Part shown: positions 32,562-42,587 of the stretch, piece after piece
How positions within the stretch are numbered: position 1 is the first letter of the stretch
Layout of the letters: every line of letters begins with the position of its first letter
Assembly: GCA_010015805.1 (NCBI GenBank)
Contig: ML978129.1
Span: 868,001 to 932,000, forward strand
DNA: 64,000 nucleotides
Direction of reading: 5' to 3'
Origin: Rhizodiscina lignyota
Lineage: Eukaryota > Ascomycota > Dothideomycetes > Aulographales > Rhizodiscinaceae
Position numbers and translations under genes: made by a program
Notes under the pieces: generated by a model
Database searches by the model: none
Told to the model about the DNA's origin: nothing
Seen by the model: the letters and a program-made list of their open reading frames with translations, nothing else

Positions 32562-34044
32562 CTACATGTAAGAACCTCCAAGCCCCTGCTGCACTAGCCA
32601 CTTCTGTATGACCTCATACGCCGCTGTCGAATTGTAATGGAAGCTAATACCGTGTCCGATATCTGGTTGGATATATACCTCGAAGGAACGCGCATTCGGA
32701 AATGCCGTTCTTGCTTGCTCTGGTATACTGTCACTATCCCCACCGGCCGCAAGACAATCTCCTCCGCAGTATATCGCGTCCTGTCGACCCGTGAAGACTA
32801 ATACTGGCCCGGTGAAGGGTGTCGTCTCCGGCGCTCCGTTGCCGAGCGTGAAAATCTCTCCCAGTGTAACAGGCTGCTTCGTACTTTCGGCAAAGAGGCC
32901 GATCGCAGGATCGAAGAAAGGAGGGGTCAGGAATGCGAACTGGTTTGCGGTATAGTCGGACCATGTGACGTAGCCGCTTGGTAAGTCTTGTGGAACAGGA
33001 GGAACCGTATCATTGGCCCCGTTGATGATATCGCCGATTTCCGTAGTCGCTATTATTTCCCATAGATCATCGTTGTCCAGATCGACACCGAGATCTTGAA
33101 ATGCTTTCGAGAGTACTGCAACGAGATCCGGCCGCGAATTTGACGGGACGTTGGGCTTAGCGAGTAGTGTTGATACAAAGTCGAGTGCCTCACTTGCTAC
33201 TTCAATTGTATCGGATTCTAGCGGCAACGGCAAAGGGGTCCGCGCAACTGGTGACCCAAACCGAAGCGGCTGGTTCAACCGGGCGAGATGAATATTCCAG
33301 TCTGCAAGAGTCTGGGGAAGCCAGGTGTGATTGTTGGACCACCCTGTGAGAACCAGTGCATCTGATACAGATGGATCGAGCGCAGATAGCATATATGACT
33401 GCACCGAGCCGAAAGAGTGTCCCACATGAGCGACCTTGTGGAACTTAGCCGTCACTCCTGGGAATGTCCCACCTCGCAACATTTTTGTGATCTCGTATAT
33501 GGCGGAAACCTCGGCGGGTGCTTGGACAACGTTGAGCGGATCTGCGTGCGAGGAGTTGCCAATGCCTAGGCGATCGATGCTGACGGTGCAAAAGCCATAT
33601 TTGTCCACTGCAAGATCAATGTACGAATAGTTGTAATTGTTAAATGGGAGGTCCCAATAGGATTTGTCGAAACCCTAGGATCATCAGTAACTTGAGAGGA
33701 TCAAAGCCAAAGCATTTTCAAATCCTCGAACATACCATTCCATGTATCAGAAATTGCACCGTACCATTCCCGCCAGTGCCTCTGTCTGGGTGGCAGAACT
33801 TCGCAGAGATCTCGTAGGTTCCAGTGACACTCTGGTAACCCGCCAGCGCGTCGTCGGTGTAATTTCTCCCGATATTCGTAAATAATTGCGCGAAATAGGT
33901 CGCATCGGCATTACCGTGAAGAGCAGGGACATTGAAGAGGGCTTGGCGTGCCTGAATGTTAACAGGCACAGTGACATTTGCGCACTGCTTCCCAGCTGCG
34001 AGAAGAGAGTATGATGCAAGGAGGAGGTAGAGAATCGGCGACAT
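32562..34044 (-). CDS. secreted alpha/beta hydrolase
   Basis: This is a putative extracellular esterase- or lipase-like hydrolase of unknown substrate. Two exons are inferred, 34044-33736 and 33674-32562, with a 61-nt intron, giving 473 residues. Residues 1-18 are a signal peptide (MSPILYLLLASYSLLAAG). Splicing joins LIHGM-GFDKSYWDLPF, the oxyanion-loop region of this fungal family. The nucleophile elbow is GHSFGS. The acid is probably the Asp in FTGRQDAIYCGGD and the base the His in DIGHGISFH. Several N-glycosylation sequons (NVT, NYT, NGT) fit a secreted product. The start at 34044 is chosen because it begins the signal peptide; the frame stays open upstream. It sits beside decayed DNA, an accessory-type setting. 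Confidence 0.85.
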
Positions 34045-34883
34045 GGCAACGGGATTACCGAAAGCTAGCAATGCTAATGACACTTTGACGAAAACAATTA
34101 TGGAGAAAGCTGCGCTCCTTATACCTACATCATTTGCCTGACCGTATATTTCAGCTTTTGCTACGCCCAATTGCCACGGTAACAGTCGCTCTGATGATCA
34201 CGGGCTCCTGCGCAAGCTGTGCCAATCGCCATGGTAACCTCGATGATGTAGAGGGCGGTCGGATAAAGATCAGGCTTTCGAAAAGGACTGAGATGAAGTT
34301 GAGTGGCGGGCTTCGGGAGAGCGGTCAGGTGGCTGCATACTTAGGAGTTATATTGTCTGCACGAAACGCAGCACGGACACGTACAAAAAGTCGAGCTGTT
34401 TGACGTGGAATTGGATAGGAGACCACTGCATACGAGGCTCATGAGCCACAGACACAAGATTTGTAATATCATAATATTATAATTGAGAGCTTCTAGTATA
34501 TCACAAATTTCCATCCTCACCTCCTATGGGAAACTGATTCGGCAGCTTTGAAAGCTTGTGATAACAACCTTGATTGAGGTCCACTTGCGGAGTGTCGTAG
34601 AGTAGTGCCTTAGTCATCCAATCCTCCTTGCGATATCTGATCTGTCCATTCCCCAGTCCATTCCAGCGCCGACATTTTAAGTGGTCATCTTTCAGGGGTG
34701 ACCTGCAGTCGGAGGAGTCCCTTGCATTCAATGTTACACGACATCGAGCACTGTTATCCATATGAGTTTCTGCACGAGCAGAGAGTAACGAAATTCAAGT
34801 TCGATAGGCACAGAATACGGTGTGCGCGGAGTTGACGCCGGGTATCCTTTCACTTTCGGGAGGCCGGGTCTTTCCAGTGTGCC
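34045..34883. other. intergenic, promoter side of the hydrolase
   Basis: Promoter of the minus-strand hydrolase plus AT-rich DNA near 34460-34510. No supported gene. Confidence 0.4.
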
Positions 34884-35369
34884 ATGAAGGAGGACAGCGC
34901 AGCGCTACACCACCGCTATGCCACGTAAGAGCGCCTCTATCATGCCGTTACCAGCAAGTCTAAGGAAAGAATTGAGGACGTCATTAGAAACAGCAGAGTT
35001 CAGAGCAAGACTAGGAAGTATGAAACCCCTTTTGAGGACTTTGCTAGCACAGAAAGGTTACGGATAAGCGCCCAACCAAATCCAAAAACCATCTCAAAGC
35101 ACAATCCTATTAGGGTATCATTCCAAATGCTCTCAGAGCCACGCCTTTTGTCTCTTGATGCCCAAGCTAGCGTCATAGAGCTTTGCTATTTCAGGTCACT
35201 GCGCTCTTTCATCCCGGCTGGCCAATTTCTTCAGAAGAATGGGAGGAAGTGTAAACGATCCTCGAACCACTTTTGGCTTTTCTTCTCAAACTTGAGCCAC
35301 AGCAACTTCACTCCTGATTTTCTGTACTTCAAGCCATTCCACTTCTTAAAGCAGCGGCAATGCTTATGA
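34884..35369 (+). pseudogene. possible relic frame with one in-frame stop
   Basis: From ATG 34884 the frame reads MKEDSAALHHRYAT, meets TAA at 34926-34928, and then stays open for about 145 codons with protein-like content (for example KERIEDVIRNSRVQSKTRK and KYETPFEDFASTERLR). The last third overlaps the opposite-strand gene at 35231 and is probably not coding. This may be a remnant broken by one stop, or chance. No family is recognised. Confidence 0.2.
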
Positions 35370-36046
35370 TGTCCCCTGCCGTTCCGCGCATACTCGACGG
35401 CCACCTCGGGAGGAACAGTCGGTGCGCGCTGCTCCCTCTGGATGACTCGACGTTGGTACCGATACGGTCTCTTTCTCCAATCGCTTGGCCCGGCGTATGG
35501 TTCGCACATGCGATCGTCGATTCTTTCTCGATGTTCCGACTTCAGGTTCTTCGCTGAAAGGGCGCTGTCTGAGTGTGCTCTCTTCTTTATCTTGTCTTTG
35601 GACTTGCAGTTGCTGACGCAGTTGTGAGACTGATTGACATGAGCCGCCGGTGACGAGCGTAGTGGTGGTGAAGGCAAGATGAGGGTGTCTCTGCGAGCAG
35701 GTAGAGAATGTTTAGGTGGGACGTAGTCGAATGGTACGTCGCTAAATAGAGCATCGCCAAACGGAACGTCGTCGATGGGGGTTAATGCGGGTCCTTTCCC
35801 CTTGCCCTTGTCCTCTCGCGCATTGAGTCTCTCGTCATCGTTTCGCACTCCCTTAAACTGAGATGAGCTCGCATTGTCGCTGTATTCAGTATCTTGGTCG
35901 TTAGCTCCGGCATCGCTCGTGCAGCTGTCCATGCGCGTTGTGGGTGTCTGCAACGAGGTGTGGGTACTTGGAAGCGGCTGTTCGGACGTGCCCGAGCCTC
36001 CGCGCTTCCTTTTCCCAAAGTTGCGTAATGCGGAGAAAGGGCCCAT
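35231..36046 (-). CDS. basic, partly disordered protein of unknown function
   Basis: This is a single-exon frame of 271 codons from ATG 36046. The N-terminus carries a basic cluster (ALRNFGKRKRGG). A Ser/Thr/Asp-rich middle section follows. The C-terminus is strongly basic and aromatic (DWRKRPYRYQRRVIQREQ and NGLKYRKSGVKLLWLKFEKK) with a short Cys/His patch (GHHKHCRCF). This suggests a nuclear or nucleic-acid-binding role, but no domain is recognised. The gene may be lineage-specific. The coding call rests on length, a good ATG and uneven residue use; splicing near either end cannot be excluded. Confidence 0.5.
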   Translation of the reverse strand: MGPFSALRNFGKRKRGGSGTSEQPLPSTHTSLQTPTTRMDSCTSDAGANDQDTEYSDNASSSQFKGVRNDDERLNAREDKGKGKGPALTPIDDVPFGDALFSDVPFDYVPPKHSLPARRDTLILPSPPLRSSPAAHVNQSHNCVSNCKSKDKIKKRAHSDSALSAKNLKSEHRERIDDRMCEPYAGPSDWRKRPYRYQRRVIQREQRAPTVPPEVAVEYARNGRGHHKHCRCFKKWNGLKYRKSGVKLLWLKFEKKSQKWFEDRLHFLPFF

Positions 36047-36533
36047 GGTATGGATTGCAGCGATCAGATACTGAAGGTCTGTTCAAAGTTTTGATGATCG
36101 TGGATTGGAATTGGTTGTTGTCATGCACCCTATGACCCTGGAGATGATCTGCCAATTTGTGCAGTAGTAACTTTGGAGTCGAGGACAATTTGAGAAGCAA
36201 AACGAGATTTGCGACAAAAATTTACCTGATGTGCGGGGACATCGAAGCTGATGACAATTTCGATGCTGGTGTATCGTGTCAAAATGTGTTGAGCTTTGTT
36301 AGTGAGAGCGTGAAATGGAGGCCGTTGTGCGAATAGAGTGATTCGCGTATCAAAGGGAAACGACAACACCTGACACCCCGCACTCTTATATGTCAACGTA
36401 CACTTCTGAGCGAGAAAGACGTTGTTTGGTTCGATAGGAGAAGAATTCTTTGCCCGAGGATCCCGAATATATACAGGAAGAATGGGAACATTATCGTACA
36501 ATCGGCATCACCCGCTAGAATGACATCGATAAA
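36047..36533. other. intergenic, promoter of the unknown gene and 3' flank of COQ6
   Basis: No supported gene. A 123-codon minus-strand frame at 36130-36501 lacks a good start and has no family match. Confidence 0.4.
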
Positions 36534-38176
36534 TCACGCTGCACCAGTAGCGCTTTTCATCAGAAACTTTTTCAACGCGGGTAACCGATTCACGGCCGAT
36601 AATCCGAAACTGCGCAGTGGCACAATCGGACCAGACTCGAATTGATAGAGCTTATGGAGCTTGTCGACAACTCCAAGTAAGAGGTTGTTCGCCGCCCAAC
36701 GATCGCGGTTGTAGGCATCGAGTGCTTCCTGTGATCCTATATCTGCACCGTGTTCGACCGCGGCTTTTATAGCACGCACAAGAGAAGCAGCGTCGCCTTG
36801 ACCTTGATTGAGACCTTGGCCGGCAAGAGGGTGAATGGTGTGAGCGGCATCACTGTTCGATGTTAGCAACTGTCTCGGTCATCTTCGAGTTTAACTGCAC
36901 ACCCAATCAAGGCAACACGTTCCCCGGTATATGTATCAGCATGGCGCATCTTCAGTGGAAAGTTTGCAACAGTTCCAGGCTGCACCGCTGTGACTCTTTT
37001 AGGGATCCTCATTTCATCCGCAGAATGCTGGCTCTCCCTCCAATTGACTTCTTTCACTTGTCCCTCTTCTAAAGAGTGAAGGTAGGTAAGCTCAACAGGA
37101 TCCAGTCGAAAAGCAGCATTGACCATTGCAACAAAGTCTTCAGCCTTCAGCCCTTTCAATCGAGTGGCGCGTTCAGGAGTTGTCGACCAGACTAAAGATG
37201 CTGCATTTCCTGGTAAAGGCAGTAATGCAATAGGCCCAGTAGGTAGGAAACGCTGGTAGGCGATTTTGTGCTCTTCACCGCCCCATCCGGCATCATTCAT
37301 GGCAAGCGTTGCAACCACGCCATGACGGTTGTAGTCCCAACCTCTACTCACCATTCCTGCAAAGTTTCGAACAGGGCTATTCGCACCGTCTGCTCCAATA
37401 AGGAGGCGAGCTGCGAGCTTCTGGCCACTGTTCAGAGTTACAATTGGCCAAGACTGCATATTGAAGTCATGCAAATCTTCGCCTAGATTGATCGAGTCCA
37501 CGCGAGCGGGAGAGAAAAGTGTAATGTCTTCGAAAGACGTCAGGCGCTGAGACAGTGCCCGAGTCAGATTGTTGTTCTCGATCATGTAGGCAATCGTCCC
37601 AGTCGAGTCTGGTGGCTGGATGATACCCTGCGCTGGGCTGGCCCAGTCGAAATTGATACTGGCACCGCTGACGCCGTCCCATACCTGCATTTCCTGATAC
37701 GGCTGGACACGCTTTTCTTCGACGGACGACCACGCTCCGATTTCTGGGATTCTGTAAGCCCGACATTGACGCTATTTTGAGCGGGTTTGGCCCACCTTTC
37801 AGATGAGAAACAGAGGTCGGAGTTAATGAGCTGCACCTGTTTGAAAAAGGGGCCGAGATATCGAACTTTGCTTGGCTACTTTGGATATCTTGACCCTCAA
37901 TGAGAGCAACTTTCAATCTCGAAGTAACGGGTGAGGCACCTAGCATCGAGAGTCAGAATACGGGCGAGGAATAGCCGATAGTTAATGCATACGCAGACCA
38001 GCAAGTAAGCTCAGCCCGGCAGGGCCACCGCCGACACAGACTACATCGTATAGGTCGTGATGTGATTGGGAACTTTCTGTAGCATAACCGCGACAGGACT
38101 CAATTCGAGGAGCCTGTGATCGACTCCAAACTTTAGTGATCCTCCCAAGTCTCAGAAGAGAAGAGCGATGCATCAT
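36534..38176 (-). CDS. COQ6: Coq6, FAD-dependent monooxygenase of ubiquinone synthesis
   Basis: Coq6 hydroxylates C5 of the ubiquinone ring precursor in the mitochondrial CoQ complex. Four exons are inferred: 38176-37993, 37939-37796, 37743-36903 and 36852-36534, with introns of 53, 52 and 50 nt, giving 495 residues. The first 40 residues are Arg/Ser-rich without acids, as in a mitochondrial presequence. FAD motifs are VVCVGGGPAGLSLLAG (dinucleotide-binding), GADGANSPVR and the spliced GDAAHTIHPLAGQGLNQG. The family-specific VQPYQEMQVWDGVSG is present. An upstream TTG codon keeps the frame open, so the start is placed at the first ATG (38176); a second ATG follows at once. It is divergent from SEC61. 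Confidence 0.93.
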
Positions 38177-38669
38177 GCTATTAGAGCAGAACAACGAATG
38201 TGATCATGGAGCCATGATGGACCCGGATTCTAAAGGAGGAGATGTTGAAGGCCCGGAACGCTCCAATTAATCAAACAAGCCGGCGCAAAGAAGGCAATTC
38301 AGGGAACTGGAATATTAGATTTCAATTGCAACGTCTTGAAAAGCATGTGTAGAACACAGCATCGACCTTCCCAAAGGGATGGATTGATGTTCGCTAGCGG
38401 CAAAAGTCCGCACCCCAGATCTCGGAGAAACACCAGCCACCGAGATGGCCCCTGGCCTAAAATGTGAGCTACGTGGTAAATCGCGTAGCTTCTCCCCAAT
38501 TCCCTACCATCAACGCCCTCCATCTTCTTGTCGCACCGACTTCGCGTGCCCATTCCCTTTCCTTTCATACCTTTCTTCGAATTCTTGGGGTCAAACATCG
38601 ACTCCAAAGACCTCACGTGGGCCGACTTCTGAACCATCGCAAACTTCTGTTCACAGCAAAGTCGGCATC
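38177..38669. promoter_or_regulatory. divergent promoter COQ6 / SEC61
   Basis: These 493 bp lie between divergent starts. The SEC61 side has a C/T-rich leader (about 38500-38600) typical of strongly expressed fungal genes. No clear TATA box. Confidence 0.45.
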
Positions 38670-40283
38670 ATGAGTGGACGTGAGTATTCTTCAGGCCACG
38701 ATTTTATTTTGCGCGCATTGGGATGGATACTAACTGTCGATTGCCGAGTATAGTTCGCTTCCTCGATCTGGTCAAACCCTTCCAGTCCCTCCTTCCGGAG
38801 GTGTCGTCGCCAGAGACACGGACACCTTTCAACCAAAGGTTAATGTGGACTGGTTTGACGCTCCTCATCTTCTTGGTCATGAGCCAGATGCCCTTGTATG
38901 GTATCGTGTCATCAGACAGCTCAGATCCTCTATACTGGCTGAGGATGATGTTGGCGAGTAATCGAGGAACTTTGATGGAACTGGGAATAACACCTATCAT
39001 TTCGTCGGGCATGGTGTTCCAGCTTCTGAGCGGTACTCATCTCATTGATGTCAACCTCGACCTCAAGACCGATCGCGAACTCTACCAGACTGCGCAGAAG
39101 CTTCTTGCCGTCATTCTCTCATTCGGACAGGCTGTTGTGTACGTGCTAACTGGCCTCTACGGCTCGCCCTCCGAGCTCGGTGCCGGTATCTGCGTCCTGT
39201 TGATCGTCCAATTGGTCATTGCGGGCTTGATTGTCATCCTCCTCGATGAGCTGCTTCAGAAGGGCTATGGCTTGGGTAGCGGTATCTCGCTGTTCATTGC
39301 GACCAACATTTGTGAATCGATTGTCTGGAAGGCCTTCAGCCCAACCACCATTAACACCGGTAGAGGACCTGAGTTCGAGGGCGCTATCATTGCCCTCCTG
39401 CACCTTCTCTTGACGTGGCCAAACAAGCAGGTATGTGACTTTAATCATATAGTAATTGGATGGCACTGTTGACAATTTGCAGCTTGCTCTTAAGGAAGCC
39501 TTCTACCGCCAGAACCTGCCCAACATCATGAACCTTCTTGCAACGCTGCTCGTCTTCTGCGCAGTCATCTACCTCCAAGGCTTCCGTGTCGAAATTCCCG
39601 TCAAGTCTTCCCGTCAACGTGGCATGCGCGGCTCCTACCCTGTCCGCCTTTTCTATACCTCGAACATGCCCATCATGCTCCAGTCTGCACTCTCCTCGAA
39701 CGTCTTCCTCATCTCGCAGATGCTCTTCAGCCGCTTCTCCGACAACCTCCTTGTGCGTCTGATTGGTGTGTGGGAGCCTCGTGAGGGAAGCGCGCAGCTC
39801 TATGCCACCAGCGGTCTAGCCTACTACATGTCGCCCCCACTGAACTTCACCGAAGCCCTCATGGATCCTATTAAGACCGCCGTCTTTATCGTTTACATGC
39901 TTGTCGCCTGTGCCGTCTTTTCCAAGACCTGGATCGAAGTCTCCGGCTCCTCCCCGCGCGATGTCGCCAAGCAGCTCAAAGAGCAGGGTCTCGTCATGGC
40001 TGGACACCGTGAGCAGAGCATGTACAAGGAGCTTAAGCGTGTCATCCCCACTGCTGCGGCATTCGGTGGTGCATGCATTGGTGCATTGTCCGTGTTCAGC
40101 GACCTCCTTGGTGCGCTGGGCAGCGGTACCGGTATCTTGTTGGCCGTCACGTGAGTATTTCTTGCCGCTCTTTCTGTGTGCAAGGAAAATGCTAACCATG
40201 CGTTTAGTATCATCTACAGCTACTTTGAGATCGCGGCTAAAGAAGGCGACATGGCTGGATTAAAAGGCATGGTGATGGGCTAA
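38670..40283 (+). CDS. SEC61: Sec61 alpha, pore subunit of the ER translocon
   Basis: Sec61 forms the channel for co- and post-translational protein entry into the ER. Four exons are inferred: 38670-38679, 38754-39430, 39483-40150 and 40208-40283, with introns of 74, 52 and 57 nt, giving exactly 476 residues, the usual length. The first exon encodes only MSG plus one base, and the joined start [20 protein letters not shown] is canonical. Ten transmembrane helices can be traced. The conserved [20 protein letters not shown] loop, the cytosolic loop [20 protein letters not shown], and [16 protein letters not shown] near the end are diagnostic. Confidence 0.97.
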
Positions 40284-40661
40284 TACAAGCCAAACAAACA
40301 ACATGAATTGTTACACTTCTTACTGCTTCTCTTTTGTAGTTCATTTAGCCCTGCATAGCCACGATGACGAGGACACGCCTCTGCAAGTGAGCGAGCTCTT
40401 ATTACGGCGTGTTCGGATCTGAAACCATCGGACTGCTAAATAAGTTGGTACGTTGGGAGTGGGAAAGGGGGATAAAAGTCTCATGTAAAACTATGCGCCT
40501 GCTTGGTCTGGGGAGCGTGCATTGGTTGGGAAAGTGCAGATCAAGATTTGGTTTGATGCGGTCGGTCAAAGCATTGCGTGTAAGTACTTAGGACGTAGAA
40601 AAAGTCACTTCAACCCAATCTTTATTGTGCTGTCGAGTGCTATAAGAGTCTGTCGCCGTCC
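40284..40661. other. 3' flank of SEC61
   Basis: 378 bp with no supported gene, between the convergent ends of SEC61 and the proposed small gene. Confidence 0.45.
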
Positions 40662-40929
40662 CTATACGCCTTCATAATAGTCCAGATCCGAACTCGACCT
40701 CAGTATGCTGTCTCTCGTTCCATGCTTGACAGCTTTTTGTGTATCCTCGGCAACCTTGCCTGCCTTCCTGAAAGCATGGTAGGTGCTATTAAATATCAAT
40801 AGCCAGAAAGCACAGAGATGAGGCCCGAGTCGTCCAGACAAAGGTGGTGTCGTAATCAGATCCCACATTGTTTCGAGCGGCTTCGGTAGCCTGCGCTGCC
40901 TTGTTAACATGGATCAAATCTTTTGACAT
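40662..40929 (-). CDS. proposed small gene, 73 residues, function unknown
   Basis: A minus-strand ATG at 40929 opens a frame starting MSKDLIHVNKAAQATEAARN. A 46-nt intron (40813-40768, GT-AG, TTTCAG acceptor) joins it to KAGKVAEDTQKAVKHGTRDS and the ending DLDYYEGV, making 73 residues in all. The product would be hydrophilic and helical. An alternative unspliced frame over the same DNA starts at 40910, shares the C-terminal part and has one hydrophobic stretch (LCAFWLLIFNSTYHAF). The gene would begin 81 bp after the stop of NUS1 on the same strand, which is tight but possible. No family is recognised. Confidence 0.33.
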
Positions 40930-41009
40930 CCTCTGTGCTCGGTTGTGGACGTGAATGTAAATATTGCAGGTTCGTGAAATAGAGGGTAGGCAATTTTAGT
41001 CTTCTTTTC

Positions 41010-42234
41010 TCACCGTCCGAACCGCATCTGTGCCTTCGCATACCGATGCAGCGCGGCGAGGAAGACTTGATAGCCCACGCCTTCAGTGTTGTCAGGAACG
41101 TGGCTTGAGGAAGACGATTAGCATAAATTCTCTTGGAGTGACGAGCAACCGCTTACAAAATCTCCGTCAGCCTGACCTGCCATGGCGGATATCCATCCAG
41201 CACGACCCTCTCACCAAACAGGAGCAGCAAGTCCGGCTCGCCCATCACACCATCCCTCAGCTCGATATCGATCACGTCTGCTGTGACATCTTCGGCTCTC
41301 AGCTTGCCCCTCTGGCTCATCTCCGCGAGCGTCTTTGTCAAGTCGACCATGGTGTTGCGGCCGTCGTCTGCCGAAAGGAGTAGCACATTAATGTGGAAGG
41401 GGTCAGGGCCGGGGAAGGGCGACAGCGGAGTCGATGGGGGAGAGTAAGCCTCCATGTGTGGAGCACGGAGAGAGACTGTAGGGCGGGCTGGTGGAGGACC
41501 GAAGTACGCATGAAGGTTGCGAGTTATTGCGCGGTGCGTTTGCTGTTGGTAGGACTTGAGGATGCCTGTGTATATGTTAGCTCCAATTTCCTCACTGCTT
41601 TCACCTCACTCCACGGGAAGTGCAAGATGACCAGCGTACCAGTCTTCTCATAGATGCTCAGCATTCCAATCTGCGCGCTGCAACACCATGCTGCAACCTC
41701 AGCAACATCTTCGAGCAGTCCTTCCAACCCATCGTCTTGCCGCAGCTCCAAGACGACGCTCAGGTGGTCGGGCACCCTATCCAGCGCCTTGACGTCCTTC
41801 GCAATCAGCTCCGGCGTGCGGTGGTGGTAGTACATGACGCTCATGAAGCGATTGACCACGGCATGGTACATGCGCCGTATGCGGATGTAGATGCTGAAGA
41901 AGAAATGGATGAGGGTGTAGATGAGCAAGTGCACCTGCGACATGATGAGCGCACGAAGGTGTGTTTTGCGAGGTTGCTTCTTGGAGGAGGATTGTCTGCG
42001 CTTGCTGGTGGTGGTTATGGCATCGTGCTTTTGAGGGTCGGAATGCTGAGCTGGCTTTGTGAACTGCAGGTGCGACCGGTCTCCGCGGGCTGGGGAAGGT
42101 GAATGCGAGTTCGGTGTTGGCGGGAGATAGCGGTTGAAGAACGCTTCGCGCTCGTGAGGCTCGAGGGGGCGGCCATCGACGGTGGCATTTCTGTGGAAGG
42201 CCGCCTCCTCGTCCTTGTTGGTGAACTTGGACAT
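41010..42234 (-). CDS. NUS1: Nus1, accessory subunit of cis-prenyltransferase (dolichol synthesis)
   Basis: Nus1 (Nogo-B receptor in animals) pairs with Rer2/Srt1 at the ER to make dehydrodolichyl diphosphate for glycosylation. Three exons are inferred: 42234-41640, 41565-41157 and 41103-41010, with introns of 74 and 53 nt, giving 365 residues. A transmembrane helix (LLIYTLIHFFFSIYI) lies at about residues 105-120. Splicing restores SIYEKTG-ILKSYQQQTHRAI and, near the end, RLTEI-FHVPDN. DLLLLFGERVVLDGYPPWQV is the conserved core, and the extreme C-terminus MRFGR carries the RxG motif that contributes to catalysis. The first intron has no stop in one frame and can be read through as coding by mistake. 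Confidence 0.93.
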
Positions 42235-42587
42235 GGCTGGGACGAAACTCTGACAAGACGATAATATAGAACAATATTCCAACAATCTACAGAAACGGCA
42301 TAAATGTCTAGGTGTATATTAGGTCAAACAAATCTACAAGAAAGAGGAGTCCATCGGAAGTCGAGGTTGGACGGCACAATGGCAGTTGGAAGAGGTCGTC
42401 CGATGTTGAAAAAGCCTCGCAAGCAACAGGGGTCGCGGAGCTTTGACGTCTGGGGTAATTTCCAGGGATTTGCCGCCTCAACATCCCATCCAATCCATGC
42501 TAACGCAATGCCTTGAGGTGCAGCAGCATTAAAATTTATTTACGGTGTTGGTATCATTATTTACAGTGCTCATGACATAATTGTCGT
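42235..42587. other. intergenic 0.35 kb
   Basis: NUS1 promoter and the 3' flank of the TED1-like gene (both genes are on the minus strand). No further gene. Confidence 0.5.
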
